Shown: positions 27,601 to 42,600 of the stretch, piece by piece
Layout: every line of letters starts with the position of its first letter
How positions within the stretch are numbered: the stretch's first letter is position 1
DNA from: Delphinus delphis
Lineage: Eukaryota; Chordata; Mammalia; Artiodactyla; Delphinidae
Direction of reading: 5' to 3'
Assembly: GCF_949987515.2 (NCBI RefSeq)
Contig: NC_082698.1
Span: 27,308,070-27,372,069 of the forward strand
DNA length: 64,000 nt
Notes under the pieces: generated by a model
The model's input: the letters and a program-made list of their open reading frames with translations, nothing else
Told to the model about the DNA's origin: nothing
Databases searched by the model: none
Position numbers and translations under genes: made by a program

Positions 27601-30600
27601 AGTAGCACCTGAAGCAACCAGGTGCTAAGGATGGTGGGGAAGAAAGATTATATGGTGAAACACCAGCCCTGGACTTCCTACCTCTGAACTTCTTCCACAT
27701 CAGAAAGAAATATACTTCTTGTTTAAGCCTTGTTATTTTATTTATTTATTTTTAACATCTTTATTGGAGTATAATTACTTTACAATGTTGTGTTAGTTTC
27801 TGCCATATAACAAAGTGAATCAGCTATATGTATACATATATCCTGATATTCCCTCCCTCTTGCGCCTCCCTAAGCCTTGTTATTTTGACAGTCACTGTTA
27901 CTAGATACTGATCTTAACCCTAACTAATAAAGGCATGTAATATGCCAAGCGATTACCTTACACGGCTTCCTATAACTAAATAATAAAACACAAAGAGCAA
28001 CAGTAATAAGTAAGAGGATGAGGAAACTGGATAGGTCAGAATAGAAATTAACCTTTCAGAAGATTACATCAGTCAGAAACCTTTCAATTTTTATACAAGA
28101 ATAAGTTAAATGTCTATTTTCCTACTTACTTAAGAATAAGCTTTTCTACAGCACTTTGTCCGATAAAACCAGAGTCTCTTAAATCCAAGGTATACTGATT
28201 GAAAATTTTTCCAGAATTAAGGAAATTAAATATTTCTTCGCCTGGATGATGATCAGGAATAGCATCAATTGTAACTGAAAATTTCTTTAGAAATTCTCTG
28301 AAAAAAAGAAGTTATTGAATACTGAACAGTTATACTGCATATAATTTTGTATTTGAAGATTGGGTGCAAAAAACCCTTTTCTTAGGACCACTATTAATCC
28401 CACATTAGAAGATGAACATGAGAACACATGTTCTGCTCTCCCACTTTTTGCTAGTATTGAATATTTATAGTCCAAAGCCACTAAATGTGTCTGTGTGAAA
28501 AGGAGAAAAGACAAAAAATCTAACTTGGCCTTAAAATCTGCCTTTCAAATCCACCCCAGATGGATTAAAAACCCACCATAGATTATTCACAGAGTAAATA
28601 ACCGTCAATGGCTCATTTATTTTACGAAAACAAAATTTTAAAATGTATTTTTAATACAGCATACATCATGAAAAATGCTGTACCTGTGCTCTTTTTTCCT
28701 CTGATTTTATTTACTTATCCAGTTTTATTGAGGTATAACTGACATACAGACTGTTTAAGTTGAAAATATATAGCATAAGGATTTGACTTACATACATCAT
28801 GAAATGATTATCACAAGTTTAGTGAACATCCACCATCTCATATTGATACAACATTAAAGAAATAGGAAATCTTTTTCTTGTGGGGAGAACTCTTAGGATT
28901 TACTCTCTCAACAACTTTCATACACAACATAAAGCAGTGTTAATTATATTTCTCATGTTGTACATGACATCCCTAGTACTTATTTATCTTATAACTGGAA
29001 GTTTGTACATTTTAACCACCTTCATTCAATCCCTCCCTGCCCCAAACCTTCTGCCTCTGGTAACCACAAATCTGATCTTTTTCTTTGAGTTTGTTTTTTG
29101 AAGTATAACTGACCTACAACACTGTTAGTTCCTATTACACAACATCATATTGATTTTGTACTTCTATACATTGTAAAATGATCATCATGATAAGTCTAGT
29201 TATGATACACCACTGTTTACAAAGATATTATACAGTTATTTACTATATTCCCCACATACCTGTGCTCTTCTAAGAGGCCATCTTCATCATCTGTACTGTC
29301 TTGATCGCCAATTCTGATTGGAGATTTAATGCCTCGGCCCTGCCTTATGTCTTCCTGTAGTTGCTTCTGCAGTTCATCTAGCCTGAGAATCGAAAGAATG
29401 TTATAATAAATGGCTTAAAGATTTTTTTATTTCTAGGGTCTGTCTAAAAGCAGCACCAAAGAAAACTCTCATTAAAAGATCTGAATATTTCTTTATGGCT
29501 AGGACTTCAAGAATGATGTCCAAATCATTTAGAGATCAGGGGAGGAAAAATCACAAAGAATAAACACCACTGATTTGATTATCCCTCTAATCTTTAATGC
29601 TCATTGGACTTCCAGTAGACCAACAACCTGATAACGTTAACTAGGCTTTCTAGAAGCAGCAGTCATCACCATTGTCACTATGATTATCACAACACCCAAC
29701 ACTTACTAAGCAGTTACTATGACACCGTACCAAGGACTTCATGTATTAACTCTTTTAACCCTCACAACAATTCCATGAGGTAGTTTATTACCCATTTCAT
29801 ACACGAGGAAACAGGCATTAGAAAAGCTTACTTGTTCAAGCTCACAATGTAAGGAGCTGGGATTCAAAGCCAGAGAGTTTAGCTCTGGAGTCCTTGCTTA
29901 TATTGCTTGCCAAGATTAACTTACTTTAACCAAGGTCCTTATTCCCAGCTCCAGCTCCACAGTAGATGAGTATAATACAACAGTAAATGACCAGTAAAGG
30001 CACTGCTCTATCACTACAGCAAAGAGTTAATCATCAGATCAAACTAGAACCTCTGGGCTTCCCTGGTGGCGCAGTGGTTGGGAGTCCGCCTGCCGATGCA
30101 GGGGACATGGGTTCGTGCCCCGGTCCGGGAGGATGCCACATGCCGTGGAGCGGCTGGGCCCGTGGGCCATGGCTGCTGAGCCTGCGCATCCGGAGCCTGT
30201 GCTCCGCAACGGGAGAGGCCACAGCAGTGAGAGGCCCGTGTACCACAAAAGAACAACAACAACAAAAAACTAGAACCTCTGCCTTTGGTCTGTGCAATGT
30301 TCAATTTTAAATAAGCAATTTCAGATCTGACATCACAAATCACATGAATTCATGAAACTTTTAAAGAATTTTACAGTTGACGGGAATTCCCTGGCAGTCC
30401 AGTGGTTAGGAATCCATGCTTCCCTTGCAGGGGGCACGGGTTCCATCCCTGGTTGGGGAACTAAGATCCCACATGCCACACAGTGCAGCTAAAAAAAAAA
30501 AAAAAAAAAAAAGAATTTTATAGTAGAGACAAATTTCTCCAGTTAAATTCAGAAAGGGGAATACTCCTCACTTACTGTCTGCAATTCCTATGCTTAGCTA

Positions 30601-33600
30601 CTTAAAGACACATATATACCAACTTCAAGCCAACTGAGTTTTCAGTGAATTTCTCTGCATTAGTTTCAAGGATAGTCTTTGAACTAATAAGGAATATTAT
30701 TTTTCCCCTCTCATAAGCAAAAGCAGTTTGCAACTAGTTACATAAATTTCATTGGGGTTATTATAATGCCCAAACTTTCTGATTTCTATATGTGTGTGTG
30801 GGGGTGGGGTTATCAGTAATAATTCTAAACTTCTTCCTCAAAAGAGTAATTTGATGTAGAAATACCACTTCTGGTTATACTCATTTCAAAACTTGGACTA
30901 GGACGGCATACGAATGTTTAACAAGTATGAAGATGCCACTTCATACCTGTTAGGATGGCTATCATTAAAAAACCAGAAAAACCAAGTGCTGGTGAGGAGG
31001 TAGAGAAACTGGACCCGTGTGCACTACTGGTAGGAATATAAAATGGTACAGCCACTATGGAAAACAGTACAGCAATTCCTCAAAAAATTATGTATAGAAT
31101 TACCATATGATCCAGCAATTCCACTTCTGGGTATATACCCAAAAGAACTTAAAGTGGGTACTTGAAGAGATAATTTGTACACCCGTGTTCATAGCAGCAA
31201 AATTTACAGTAGTCAAAAAACAGAAGCAACCCAAATGCGTCCATCAATAGATAAATGCATAAATAAAATGAGGTATATACATACAGTGGAATATTTTTCA
31301 GCCTTAAAAAGGAACGAAATTGGGTCATTTGTAGAGATGTGGATGATCTAGAGACTGTCATACAGAGTGAAGTCAGAAAGAGAAAAACAAATATTGTATA
31401 TTAACGCATATACATGGAACCTAGAAAAATGGTACACATGAACCATTTGCAGAGCAGAAATAGGGACACAGATGTAGAGAACAAACATATGGACACCAAG
31501 GGGGGAAAATGACGGGGGGAGTGGTGGTGGTGGGATGAACTGGGAGATTGGGATTGACATATATACACTAATATATATAAAATAGATAACTCGTAAGAAC
31601 CTGTTGTATAAAAAAATAAATTCAAAAATTCAAAGAGGAAATTCTGACACATGCTACAACATGGATGAACCTTGAAGACATTATGCTAAGTGAAATAAGC
31701 CAGTCATAAAAGGACAAATACTGTATGATCCCATTTATATGAGGTACCTAGAATAGTCAATTTCATAGTAACAGAAAGAGTGGTAGTTGCCAGGGGCTAG
31801 AGGGAGGGGAGAATAGGGAGTTATTGTTTAATGGGTATAAAATTTCAGTTAGGGAAGATGGAAAATAAAAGTTCTGGAGATGGATGGTGATGATGGTTGC
31901 ACAACAATGCGAATGTATGGTAATGCCAGTGAACTATACATTTAAAAATGATTGAAATGGTAAATTTTATGTTATATATTTTTGTCACAATAAAAAAAAT
32001 ACAAAAAATTTCTACCCATACTTTTGATCAAGAACTTCAGCTACCAGATACCAGCTGTGATAAGTAGAAAGGAATTCATACTATTAATTAATGCAGTATG
32101 CCATAAAAACCAGGATCTTTTGATTCAGCCTGTAAATAAGAACACCTTATTTCTAACATAGTTGACAGCAAAACTGTTATAATAGCACTAGCACAAAATA
32201 CATGCTAATTTCTCATGTTTTTTTAAGGTAAATTAAAAGCCAGCCATACAAACAAACAGTATGTTAAATTTAGCAAGACAGTCACGATGCCAACCTACCT
32301 TTGTGTGTCTTCCATCTCCTTCACTAGACGCTCTAAAGTATTTGTGTAAGTTCCACTATGAACATGTTCCTAAAACAAGAAGAAAATTTGACAATACTTT
32401 ATAACGTATCTTAGTAGAAGAATTGGGATGTTTTAAATTATTCAGAAGACTAAATAATATTTTCTATTTCAATAACCTGGGCCAGGAGGATATCTTTCTT
32501 AAAAAGATAATTTTCACCATCATGCTTTAAATCTAGAATTTTGTACTGCAGGCAATTTGATTTTACCATCTATTAGGAAAGGCACTACTTATAAAAACCC
32601 TGCTAGCCTTAGGAACTGACTGTTAACACCCAAGGGCTCCATAGCTACCCTGTCTTTATTTTTAAATTCTATTTTAGTGGAATTAAACTACTAATTTTTA
32701 GGTGTTACCATGAAACATTAACACCTTCCCCACCATATTTTACACACATGAGAATTTAATTCAGCTTATTCCCAAGATAGAATGAAGCACTTTATAAATA
32801 AAATTGCACACCACAATTAACAACATTTCTACACTCTACCTTCATTTACAGCAGTGGTCTCCAAAGCAGGGGGTGTGCAAGGTGATCCATTGGGGTGCAG
32901 GAAGAAAATAATAGAACTTCTATTTATATGGAACTTCTATAGAAACTCCAGTAGAACTTACTCTATTGTAACTTCTATATAACTTATATAGGAAAATACT
33001 TTTTTCTTCTTCCTTTCAAATTCTGTTTTCTTCATATGCTTCAGAAAGTACATAGTAGTATAGTAGTACAGGTATATAATCTATAGGTATACATATATAT
33101 TGGGGTACATGCTCAAAATTTTTTTTACTAATAAAAGTGTGTGTGATCAAAAAAAGTTTGGAGACCACTGATTTACAGTTATAAAGCTGAAGATATGGGA
33201 AATCCATTAACCAAAAAAGAACTATACCACTTTCAGTCTAATTATAATTGTAACAAACAGTGAATTTTAAAATAAGTTCTAACAATCTATCCCTCGTTCA
33301 CTAGTCAATCCATCTTTCTCTCTTCAAGTAAAGATAAATATCATAGAACTACTTACTGTATAGTCTGATGACTGAGATCTAAGCCCCTTAGAAAGAGCAG
33401 GAGGCTTTCCTGTAGTTGCAGGAGTCTGATTGAAGTTCAAAGCCATTATTTCTTCCAGTGATTTTAATGTTTCCTCTTCCTCATCACTGTCTAGGTTATA
33501 ACCTAAACTTTCTTCATCACTATCAAAATCACCCCTTAGTTTTCTTTTCAGTGCATTGCTACCTGCATTGGAATTTCCTGAACTCTCTTTATCTGAAGGG

Positions 33601-36600
33601 GCTTTATCTGAAGGTGCTGTTGGGCTCGGAATACATGGCACAACTTCCAAAGCAGCCGGGGGAGACTTTGTAGGAGTGCCATATTCTGAACGCAAAGATC
33701 CCCCACAAATTTTCCCTGTAGATACGTTAGAATCAGCCTTATTAGTCTTTGCTTTGTGTTCCTTGTGTTTGGAGGACTCTGTAGAATGCCCAGAACATTC
33801 TTTAGATGAGGAACGCTCTTTATCTTTTTTAGGAACTGGAAGAGTGCAATTTTTAGCGTTTAATGGAACCCGAGAGGAACCAGCACTTGGAACATGGGAA
33901 AGTAAAGGTAGAAGTTTTGTCTCCTGTGATGCCACAGAGCTAGCAGTTTTATTTTTCTGAAGGTTGCTAGCTTTTTTAACTGCAGACTTTTCCTGAGGTA
34001 AAGGTAAGTGGGGTTTCTGTATCTTAGTCTCTTTGGTACTTGCCACACGAATTTGGTCACTATTCCTGGAAGAATGGTGCCCAGTATTTGAAGGTGTCAA
34101 GCCTGCAGAGGAGCAATCAGCTTCTTCATTCGGTTCCTTGGATATATCTTCCAAGCGCAATACACCACCAGGTGTCTTCAGTGCAATATGCTTTATAAAT
34201 TTTTCTCTCTGATGTGGTCCATCAGGACGCTTCTCAAGGAAGGACTCTTTTGCTTTTGGCATTATAGATTCTCTTGTGCTTTTCAGATCTGAGTCCACAG
34301 AGTTCCTTTTTCTTTTGTCAGGGAATTTATTCTGCTTAGAGCCTGCTAAAATTTAATTTTTGCCAGATTAGTGAAAAGTATACTTTCCTATCTTATTAAA
34401 GTTTATTCAGTAAGTGTCTAGAATACCCTGACAAAATGTTTAAATTCTAAAAGTTTAGGCTGAGATTATTAACCACATATGGAATGAGGAAACAGAGTTA
34501 ATATTTTATTTATTAACTGATAAATACTAGTGTCCACGAAATTTAGTCCAAAGCTAATGACAAATGCTCACTTTCATTCAAAAGCTATTAAAAGTTTACC
34601 ACCTAAATAGAATTAGAGGTGTTACACCCCAAAACACTGCGTATCTGTAACAAGGAAAGGATCCTAAAGGCACTTTTCCTCAAAGTGCATATACTCTTTC
34701 TTAGACTAAAGCCTACTTGGTTCTAGAAATCTAACACTTTTACATCTAAATTTATAGTACCTTAAAACACATACACAATAACTAGTTGAAGGCAGAAAAA
34801 TTTTAATTTCTCAATTAAAAAAATTCCCCTAAGTCTTTTTCCCTACTATTAAATTTTTTATTCTTTCCCATGTATCCCTCTAGTCTTCAGCTGTGTTATA
34901 GGTTGAACTGTAGCTCCCAAAATGATATGTTGAAGTGTTAACTCCCAGAACCTCAGAATGTGACCTGAATTAGAAATAGGGTCTTTATAGGGGCAATCAA
35001 ATTAAAATGAGGTCATTAGGGTGGGTCCTAATCCAATACAACTGGTGTCCTTATAGAAAGAGGAAATTTGGACATGGAGAAAGACATGCAGGAGGAAGAT
35101 AATATGAAGACACATAGGAAGAAGATGCCACGTGACTGGAGTGATGCACCTACAAGTCAAGGAATGCTAAGGATTGTAGACAAACACCGGAAGCTGGAAG
35201 GGCAAGTAAAAGGAGTGTCCCCAATAGTTTTTAAGAGAGAGCATGGTCCTGCTGATAACCTTAGTTTGGGAATTCTAGCTTCCAGAATCATGAGACAATA
35301 AATTTGTTGTTTTAAGCCACTCAGGTTTAGGTACTTTGTTATGGCAGCCCTAGGAAACTAATACAACCTGTCTCTGTGTTAGGAGCTCCATCCAGAAGCA
35401 TGTATATCATCCAGAAGCACATATATTTGAGTTAACCAGTTTTTTTAAATTTCTGTGTTTAAAAATGTGATGTTTCATTAATTCACTCTTAAAATTTATT
35501 ATTCATTAAAAATTCACTATTTATATAACTAGTATTCTCAAAATCAAATTTCCCTAAATCAAGTTCTTTCTGCACATGGACAGATGTCCCCAAATTCTTT
35601 TTTTTTTTTTTAACATCTTTATTGGGGTATAATTGCTTTACAATGGTGTGTTACTTTCTGCTTTATAACAAAGTGAATCAGTTATACATATACATATGTT
35701 CCCATATCTCTTCCCTCTTGCGTCTCCCTCCCTCCCACCCTCCCCATCCCACCCCTCCAGGCTGTCACAAAGCACCGAGCCAATATCCCTGTGCCATGCG
35801 GCTGCTTCCCACTAGCTATCTATCTTACTACGTTTGTTAGTGTGTACATGTCCATGACTCTCCCTCGCCCGTCCCCAAATTCTTAACAGCTTGATTTAAA
35901 AAACAAAAACCAAAAAAACCTCGAGAGTTAAGCAATTATTTGCATAACTTGATCAATACATACTCTGGAAAACTCAATTTATAAGAATGAAAAATCAATT
36001 AATAAACAAATGCTCCTATCTATATTCTTCTACAGATATTTTTATTACCTGAGAAATCATTCCATGCCCACTAAGTTTTCTGGGGTTAAATGTCTTATAA
36101 AAAAGGACAGAGGTCCCTTATAGGGCAGGATGAGAAATCAGATAACTAAGAAAAAGAGAAGACTTACACTGATTATCTTAAGTTTGGGGGTTACAAAAAA
36201 GCTACAGAGCTGCTAATTTGAGTTTTGCTCCATTTCCTTAGAGAAGTCAATTTATACACAGCTAGTAATGAGGGGAAATTCCTGCTTTGTTTAAGAAGTA
36301 AAGACTTACCTAGGAGGAAAGAAAAACTGTGGGCAAAGTTTAGGAAAAATCAGCTTATTATTATTTTTTTAAAGTGGACGGTGTTTTTTTGTTTAATTAA
36401 TTTATTTTATTTTTGGCTGCATTGGGTCTTTGTTGCTGCGTGCGGGCTTTTCTCTAGTTGCAGCGAGCAGGGGCTAATCTTCACTGCCATGCACGGGCTT
36501 CTCTTGTTGCAGAGCACAGCCTCTAGGTGCGCGGGCTCAGTAGTTGTGGCTCGCGGGCTCTAGAGTGCAGGCTCAGTAGTTGTGGCGCACAGGCTTAGTT

Positions 36601-39600
36601 GCTCTGCAGCATGTGGGGTCTTCCCAGACCAGGGCTCGAACCCGTGTCCCCTGCACTGGCAGGCGGATTCTTAACCACTGTGCCACCAGGGGAGCCCGAA
36701 AAATCAGCTTATTAAGAGCTTTTAACATCTAGTGTTAAGAGGAGAGTGAACTGGTACTACAGGTCTCCTTTTGCAAGCTCTCTAGGGCAGTAATGTAACT
36801 GTAAACGTTTCATGATTCTTTTCATACTTCTTGTACAACTTGTAGGCTGAATGTTTGTTTTACAACACTTCAAGTATCTATTAATATATAAAATACTCAG
36901 ATAAGATAGGGACTGAATTTGTAAAAAGAAAAAAAGGAAAACTCCACATGCTCAATAGGGGATTGGTTATTAATAAATTATGGAATAAACTAGGGAGGGA
37001 TTAAGTTGGTCCTCAGAATTCAGCCGAAGGACAGGGCTCTGGAAGACCAAAGAGCTAAATGCCTACACTACCAACATTTTTGAAATCCCTGAACTTGTGT
37101 GTGATTAATGAATGTGTGATTATGTATATCACCACAACTGTTAAGTGTAATTAGCAGTAATATAAATAAAACATAATATTTGGATTATTAATATCTATTC
37201 ATTATTTATCTATCAGATAAAGATAAACATTGTTCATGTTATCTAGAGCGAAAAATCCCCTTATGCCCTTTATAGTCTGTTGATATTCAACAGAAGTATA
37301 AATGTATGTTTACTAAGATTACAACACCATAATTATTAATGAGGATTATGAAAACATGCAAACATATTAGAAATAAAAATACAAGTGAAGCCAATTATCT
37401 TAAACCTGCCTCTGAAAATACGTAGAAAGCATCCTTTTCAAGCAGTGTTCGAGAATGCGGGAAACAGTATATGGGAAACTACTTTAGTCACCACTGATGA
37501 AATCTGCAAACCCATGAACTGAAGAGAATTTTTATCTTAGTCATTATCAGAGAAAAAAATGCTGAACAGCTGGGTGGCAACACCACCACCAGTGGTCCCT
37601 TATACTAGCAGAGCTAGCCTAAAGATATTTTGTTTTCCATTCACCTCAGTGCAAAGTGATCATTTATTTAGTGTTACAAATATGTAACACAGTACAGGAG
37701 CAATCTCATGGCTCATGGCTGAGAAATTATTGTTCTTGTACTATAATGTCAAAATCCACTAAAATTTGATCACTAAAACAATACTGTAAAATTTTTTAAA
37801 ATTAAAAAACAACACATAAAACCTCAAATTTATTCTTTTATCCTAGAAGGTCCTTCTACAATAGTAAAATATGATTTCAGCCTTGGCTGCAGATGGATTT
37901 TAAGACTCAAGATCACTTGGTCAAAATGCAGTACACCTCTAGAATGTATAAAAAACAGAGTTTTACATGAAACCTGAAGAAGAATGAGTCAGAACTGTCT
38001 CTCTGTACCTGCTTTTTCATCTCTAAAAGTAACCACCTTATAAGGATGTGAATCAAATGATTAAAAGCATGGCGCACAGTAAGTGCTCAATAAATGTTGG
38101 CTATTATCAGTATGTCCAATGTATCTTACTGATTGTGGAAATTTGTAAAGCCCATTTTTCAAAGTCTGCAGTTATAGCAGAAAAAGAAATTTGATACACC
38201 AGACTATTCTGAACAGTTGGCATTTCTGGGGGCCTTTCATTTTCTATGTTATACATTTCTGCGGTGTTTGAATTTTACACTGTTCTATCTTCTAGTTAAA
38301 AAGAATACTTTAAGAATTACTGAGTTAACAGTAGCTGTTTGTTATTATGTATTTTCTCAATCAACAGTTACTGAAAGTACAAATTAATATCATGTAGGTG
38401 TCCTTGAATTTGATACTAAAAAGGGACCTTTGTATTTGAAAAATTAAGAAACAGTTTTAGACCTTGATAACAGTTTCAAACTTAAACAAAGCATCTATAA
38501 TATCAAGACCTCAGTCCATAATTCCAAGAATTTAAGATTATGCTTCTTAATGTAGCCAAGGATTCAGAAGTAGAACACTGAGTACCAATATGAAAAGCAC
38601 ATTGTTAGGAACTCTTGAAGAAGGCAGAGAAGAGTCAAGACAAACCACTGTTTACACATACTGAATTCAAGAACTATTCCTTCTGAATATAACATTACCA
38701 AACTTTTAACTAATCTGAGACACCGAATTTACCTCTAGGAAGGAAACTGCATATTTAAACAAATTTAAGTAAAAAACAGTTCCATTAAGATGCAAATTTA
38801 TTTAAAATTCTGAAATTTAATTTTGATTCTACCTGAGGCAGGTTCCCATGAATCAGAAGAGGATCTTTTTCTTGAGAGAGGTCCATTTTCCTATTAGCAA
38901 AATGAGAAAAAAATAATTAGGAGTTGGGAGCAGTCAAGAATGTGAACTTTTCTTCATAATATTTAAACACAGATTTCTACTCTGAATAAAACAAGCACCA
39001 AATTTGGAGGTAAACCCAAACTTCTATAATAAAATATTTTAAATTCCTAAGTCTTTTCATAAAAATGAAGTACATTTGTATCATATGTAAAAATGTCAGT
39101 TTTCATAATGTAAATTTAGAAATTTTTATTAATAGCTCAAGATTAATATTAGAGCACTGTACTGTACTATTATTTTAATAAAGAAATAGCCTAATATTTG
39201 CCTATCAAATAGCTACAACTCTTCAACACTTCTGTTTACGTACTGATACACCACCAAACACTGAAATGTTATGAAAATGGACCAAATGTTACTAACTTCT
39301 ATTGATCATTAGCAAATCTCACTGGTAAAGGCACCAACTTCCTTGCAAACAAACCCATGAGTTTACAAATATAATTTTCCAGCAGTATAAAATACAACTC
39401 CATTCACTCTTAGAATGTCAGTTTGGTTTATTTTTGGTCCATCTGATTTTAAAATCTCATAGTATCTTATCAACATAGCACTTTCTTGATATCTCATCTT
39501 CCTTTAGTTGCTCTGTATGTAGAAAAGCTTTCTGAAACAGATGTACTTAACAACTTGACTTTCCAGGGGACAGGAACAGCTTTTATGCTAATTCTCAAAA

Positions 39601-42600
39601 CAGAAGTTTGATGAGCTTAAGATGTATCTGGATAGTTTTCATCATATTCTAAGTTTTCTAAGACCCATACTCAACTACTTAAGACATATAACCTAAACTA
39701 GTGATTTTCAAACTTTAAAGTGCAGCGGAATAATCTGGAAGGCTTGTTAATTGCAGATTGCTGGACTCTACTTCAGTTTCTGGTTCACTGGGTTTGGAGT
39801 GGGGCCTGAGAATCTACATTTCTAACAAGTTCCTAGGTGATGCTGATGTTGCTAGTCCAAGGAACGTTCTGAGAACCTCTGTTCTAAACCATTTCCTGTT
39901 GTTTTAGATTTTCCATTCCCTCAAGAATCTCCCTTCAGTGTAGCCTAACTTAAAAATGACTGCACTTGTCTACAAAAAAAATGCTTACTTTCCTGATTAA
40001 GAAAGATCTTTGTTCCTGGTCTGAAAAAAATTATCGGCAAAAAACAATGCTTTACTAAGTTTGAAGGACAGTTGGAGGGAATTTAATGAAACTAGCTTCT
40101 ATACAAACTGTGTATCAGTATTTCCCTAACAAAACGTACCAAATTGTTTCTTAACAATTATCAAACATTTTTAGATTTAGTATCTAAATATGATAAAATA
40201 GTAGCCAAGCTAATTCAGCATTTATTGCACATACCAGGTTTGAAAGATTACTATTTCCGGCTGTGACATCATTCTGTTTACTCTGTTCCTGCCTTGGTTT
40301 GCATCTTCTTCCTATACTAGAGGATTTTAAGGAAAGAGTGCTTGCTGCTGAGAAAGAATTTTCTGAGTTGATTCTCTGCTCCATTTGCTCCCTTCTCAAC
40401 CTCTTTAGTTCTCTTTCTCTGCAGTAAGAAGCTAGAGACAACTGGAACTTAGCTCCCAGTGGGCTTTCTCCTGGGTGGTGCCTGGACAGGCTGCTCCTGC
40501 TGCTAAGACTTCTGGAGCTGTTCTTGAAGATGTCAGCTTCTGTCACCGCGGCCTGCTTTTTAGAATCTGCACTGATTTTGCCTCGATCTCCATCATTCTT
40601 CTCCCTGCTATTTTCATGAATGAAATGTGACTTCCTTCCCTCTGGAGACTGATGTTTTTTCTTCGTCTCTTTTGACAAGAGATATGAAGGAGGAACGTAT
40701 TTTGTAACTGCCTTTGGACATTTGGTGGCCAGTGACACACAAGGCTGACGTGACTCATGTACACCATGATCTCTATGGTGCTCTTTAACACCTTTCATGA
40801 ATGCCTCTTTTTCTGATGGCACCCTTTTGGGTTTAGATCTTTTTGGTGAGGATAGTTTCCTTTCAAACTGCTCTGTCCCACTGATGGACAATCCACTTTC
40901 TCCATATTTGATGTTCGATTTTTGTGGAGAATCCAACATATGTCTATCTAAATAGCCAATTAAAACACATACACATTGTATGTTATTAAAAATAGCACAA
41001 ACTATTACATTTGTATATTTATTATAAATTATTATACTTAAAATATTAAACTATCACAAAAGTTTTCAAATTGATAATTAAATGATATTATTGGGGGGGG
41101 AATTTAAGACATGATTTAATAGCCTTACTTTCACAAATCTCCCTTTTGTTACATCATGTAAGCTCCCTATAGCTCCACTTATGAAATAAGTTAATTTAAT
41201 ACAGAATCGAAATAGTATACATTATGAACATTATTAACTGGAATATTTTCAATTAAGAAAGCGTAACAGCAAAAAGTTTCTTCATGATGTTTAGAACTTG
41301 TTTATCTTTGTAAACAACACTGCATCTTCTTTATATTTTCTATTTTGAACACCATGTTTAATCAAATTAATAAGTTTAGAGTAGATTTAAAAATTGACTC
41401 CATCTTCCTCCCCAAAAGATCCCACAAAAAATGCATTAACAGTATACATACCTTGTTTTGAAGCTGGTTTGAAGAAATCTATAATTGACTGCTTCCTGAA
41501 AATAAAAGCATAACTAATATGGGATCACATTAGCAAATATTAAAACTTCAATAATTCAGATTAAGTGGAGAATATCAGTAGATTTATAGACTATAGGCTG
41601 AATTTCACTATCTGGTTTAATCAAGTTCTGACAATGACAATAATGCTTTGCTAAACTGATTATAAAAAATTTTAAAAATTAAATTCAGCACTTCCTGTAG
41701 GAGTAAATTTATAAAAGCAGTATTGAGGTTTATATACTCTATTGTACTAAAATGATAAGACTAGAGTGTGGATCTAAGGAATTGGTAGAGTATTTCCTAG
41801 GACTGAAAAGCTTGTTGCTATGTGGGAGAAGAAAAGAACTTGAGGGGATCTGATCCTATTCCTTCATATCTCCAGTGCCAGGTACAAAATAATGCTCAAT
41901 AGATGTTTGCTGAACGAATAATGGAGATTATAAAAACTAAGTAAAACCTGAACAGACTCATAACAAGAGTAGATGGTAGAATGGCAAATATGGGTGATTT
42001 TGCTGGTCTGGAGAGGCAGATGAAGAGTGTGCTGGGCAAAAGAAAGAAAGGATCAAGTTCTAACCTTATATTATACTCTTTATACAATACAGTTAATGTT
42101 AATCTAAGTAACAGCAAAAACTGGAATGAATCGTGTTTCAAAATCTTAATTTTTTACTAAGAATTCTTAAGATATTTACGAAAATAATGCGTTGCCTGGG
42201 AAAAACACAAAACAGAGAAAAAGGAGTAAGTTAACAAGAATTACAAAAACCAAACTTTTAATTTTTAAGGATTTCTGCATCCTACAATGAACACAAAGTG
42301 AAGTAGGACCATATTACCATAATTTGTATTCTGATTTGTTCATGTGTTTAGAGTTGTCAACTGCATAGAGGGATGTTATTATATGTTGAGCAACAAATCA
42401 CCTTTCTGGCAAATTTTGCTAAAATGTATTCATTTTAGCTGAAAGAAAATAAGCAGTAGATGAATTTCCCTAAATATTTATCCACTATGAGCTTGGAATG
42501 CTCAGAGGAAACTTGAACAATCCAAGTCCTTTGAAGGTTATTCTTCTTCTACATCTTGTACTCTTTACTTGCCACATTAGAATAGCAATGCCCATTCTTA

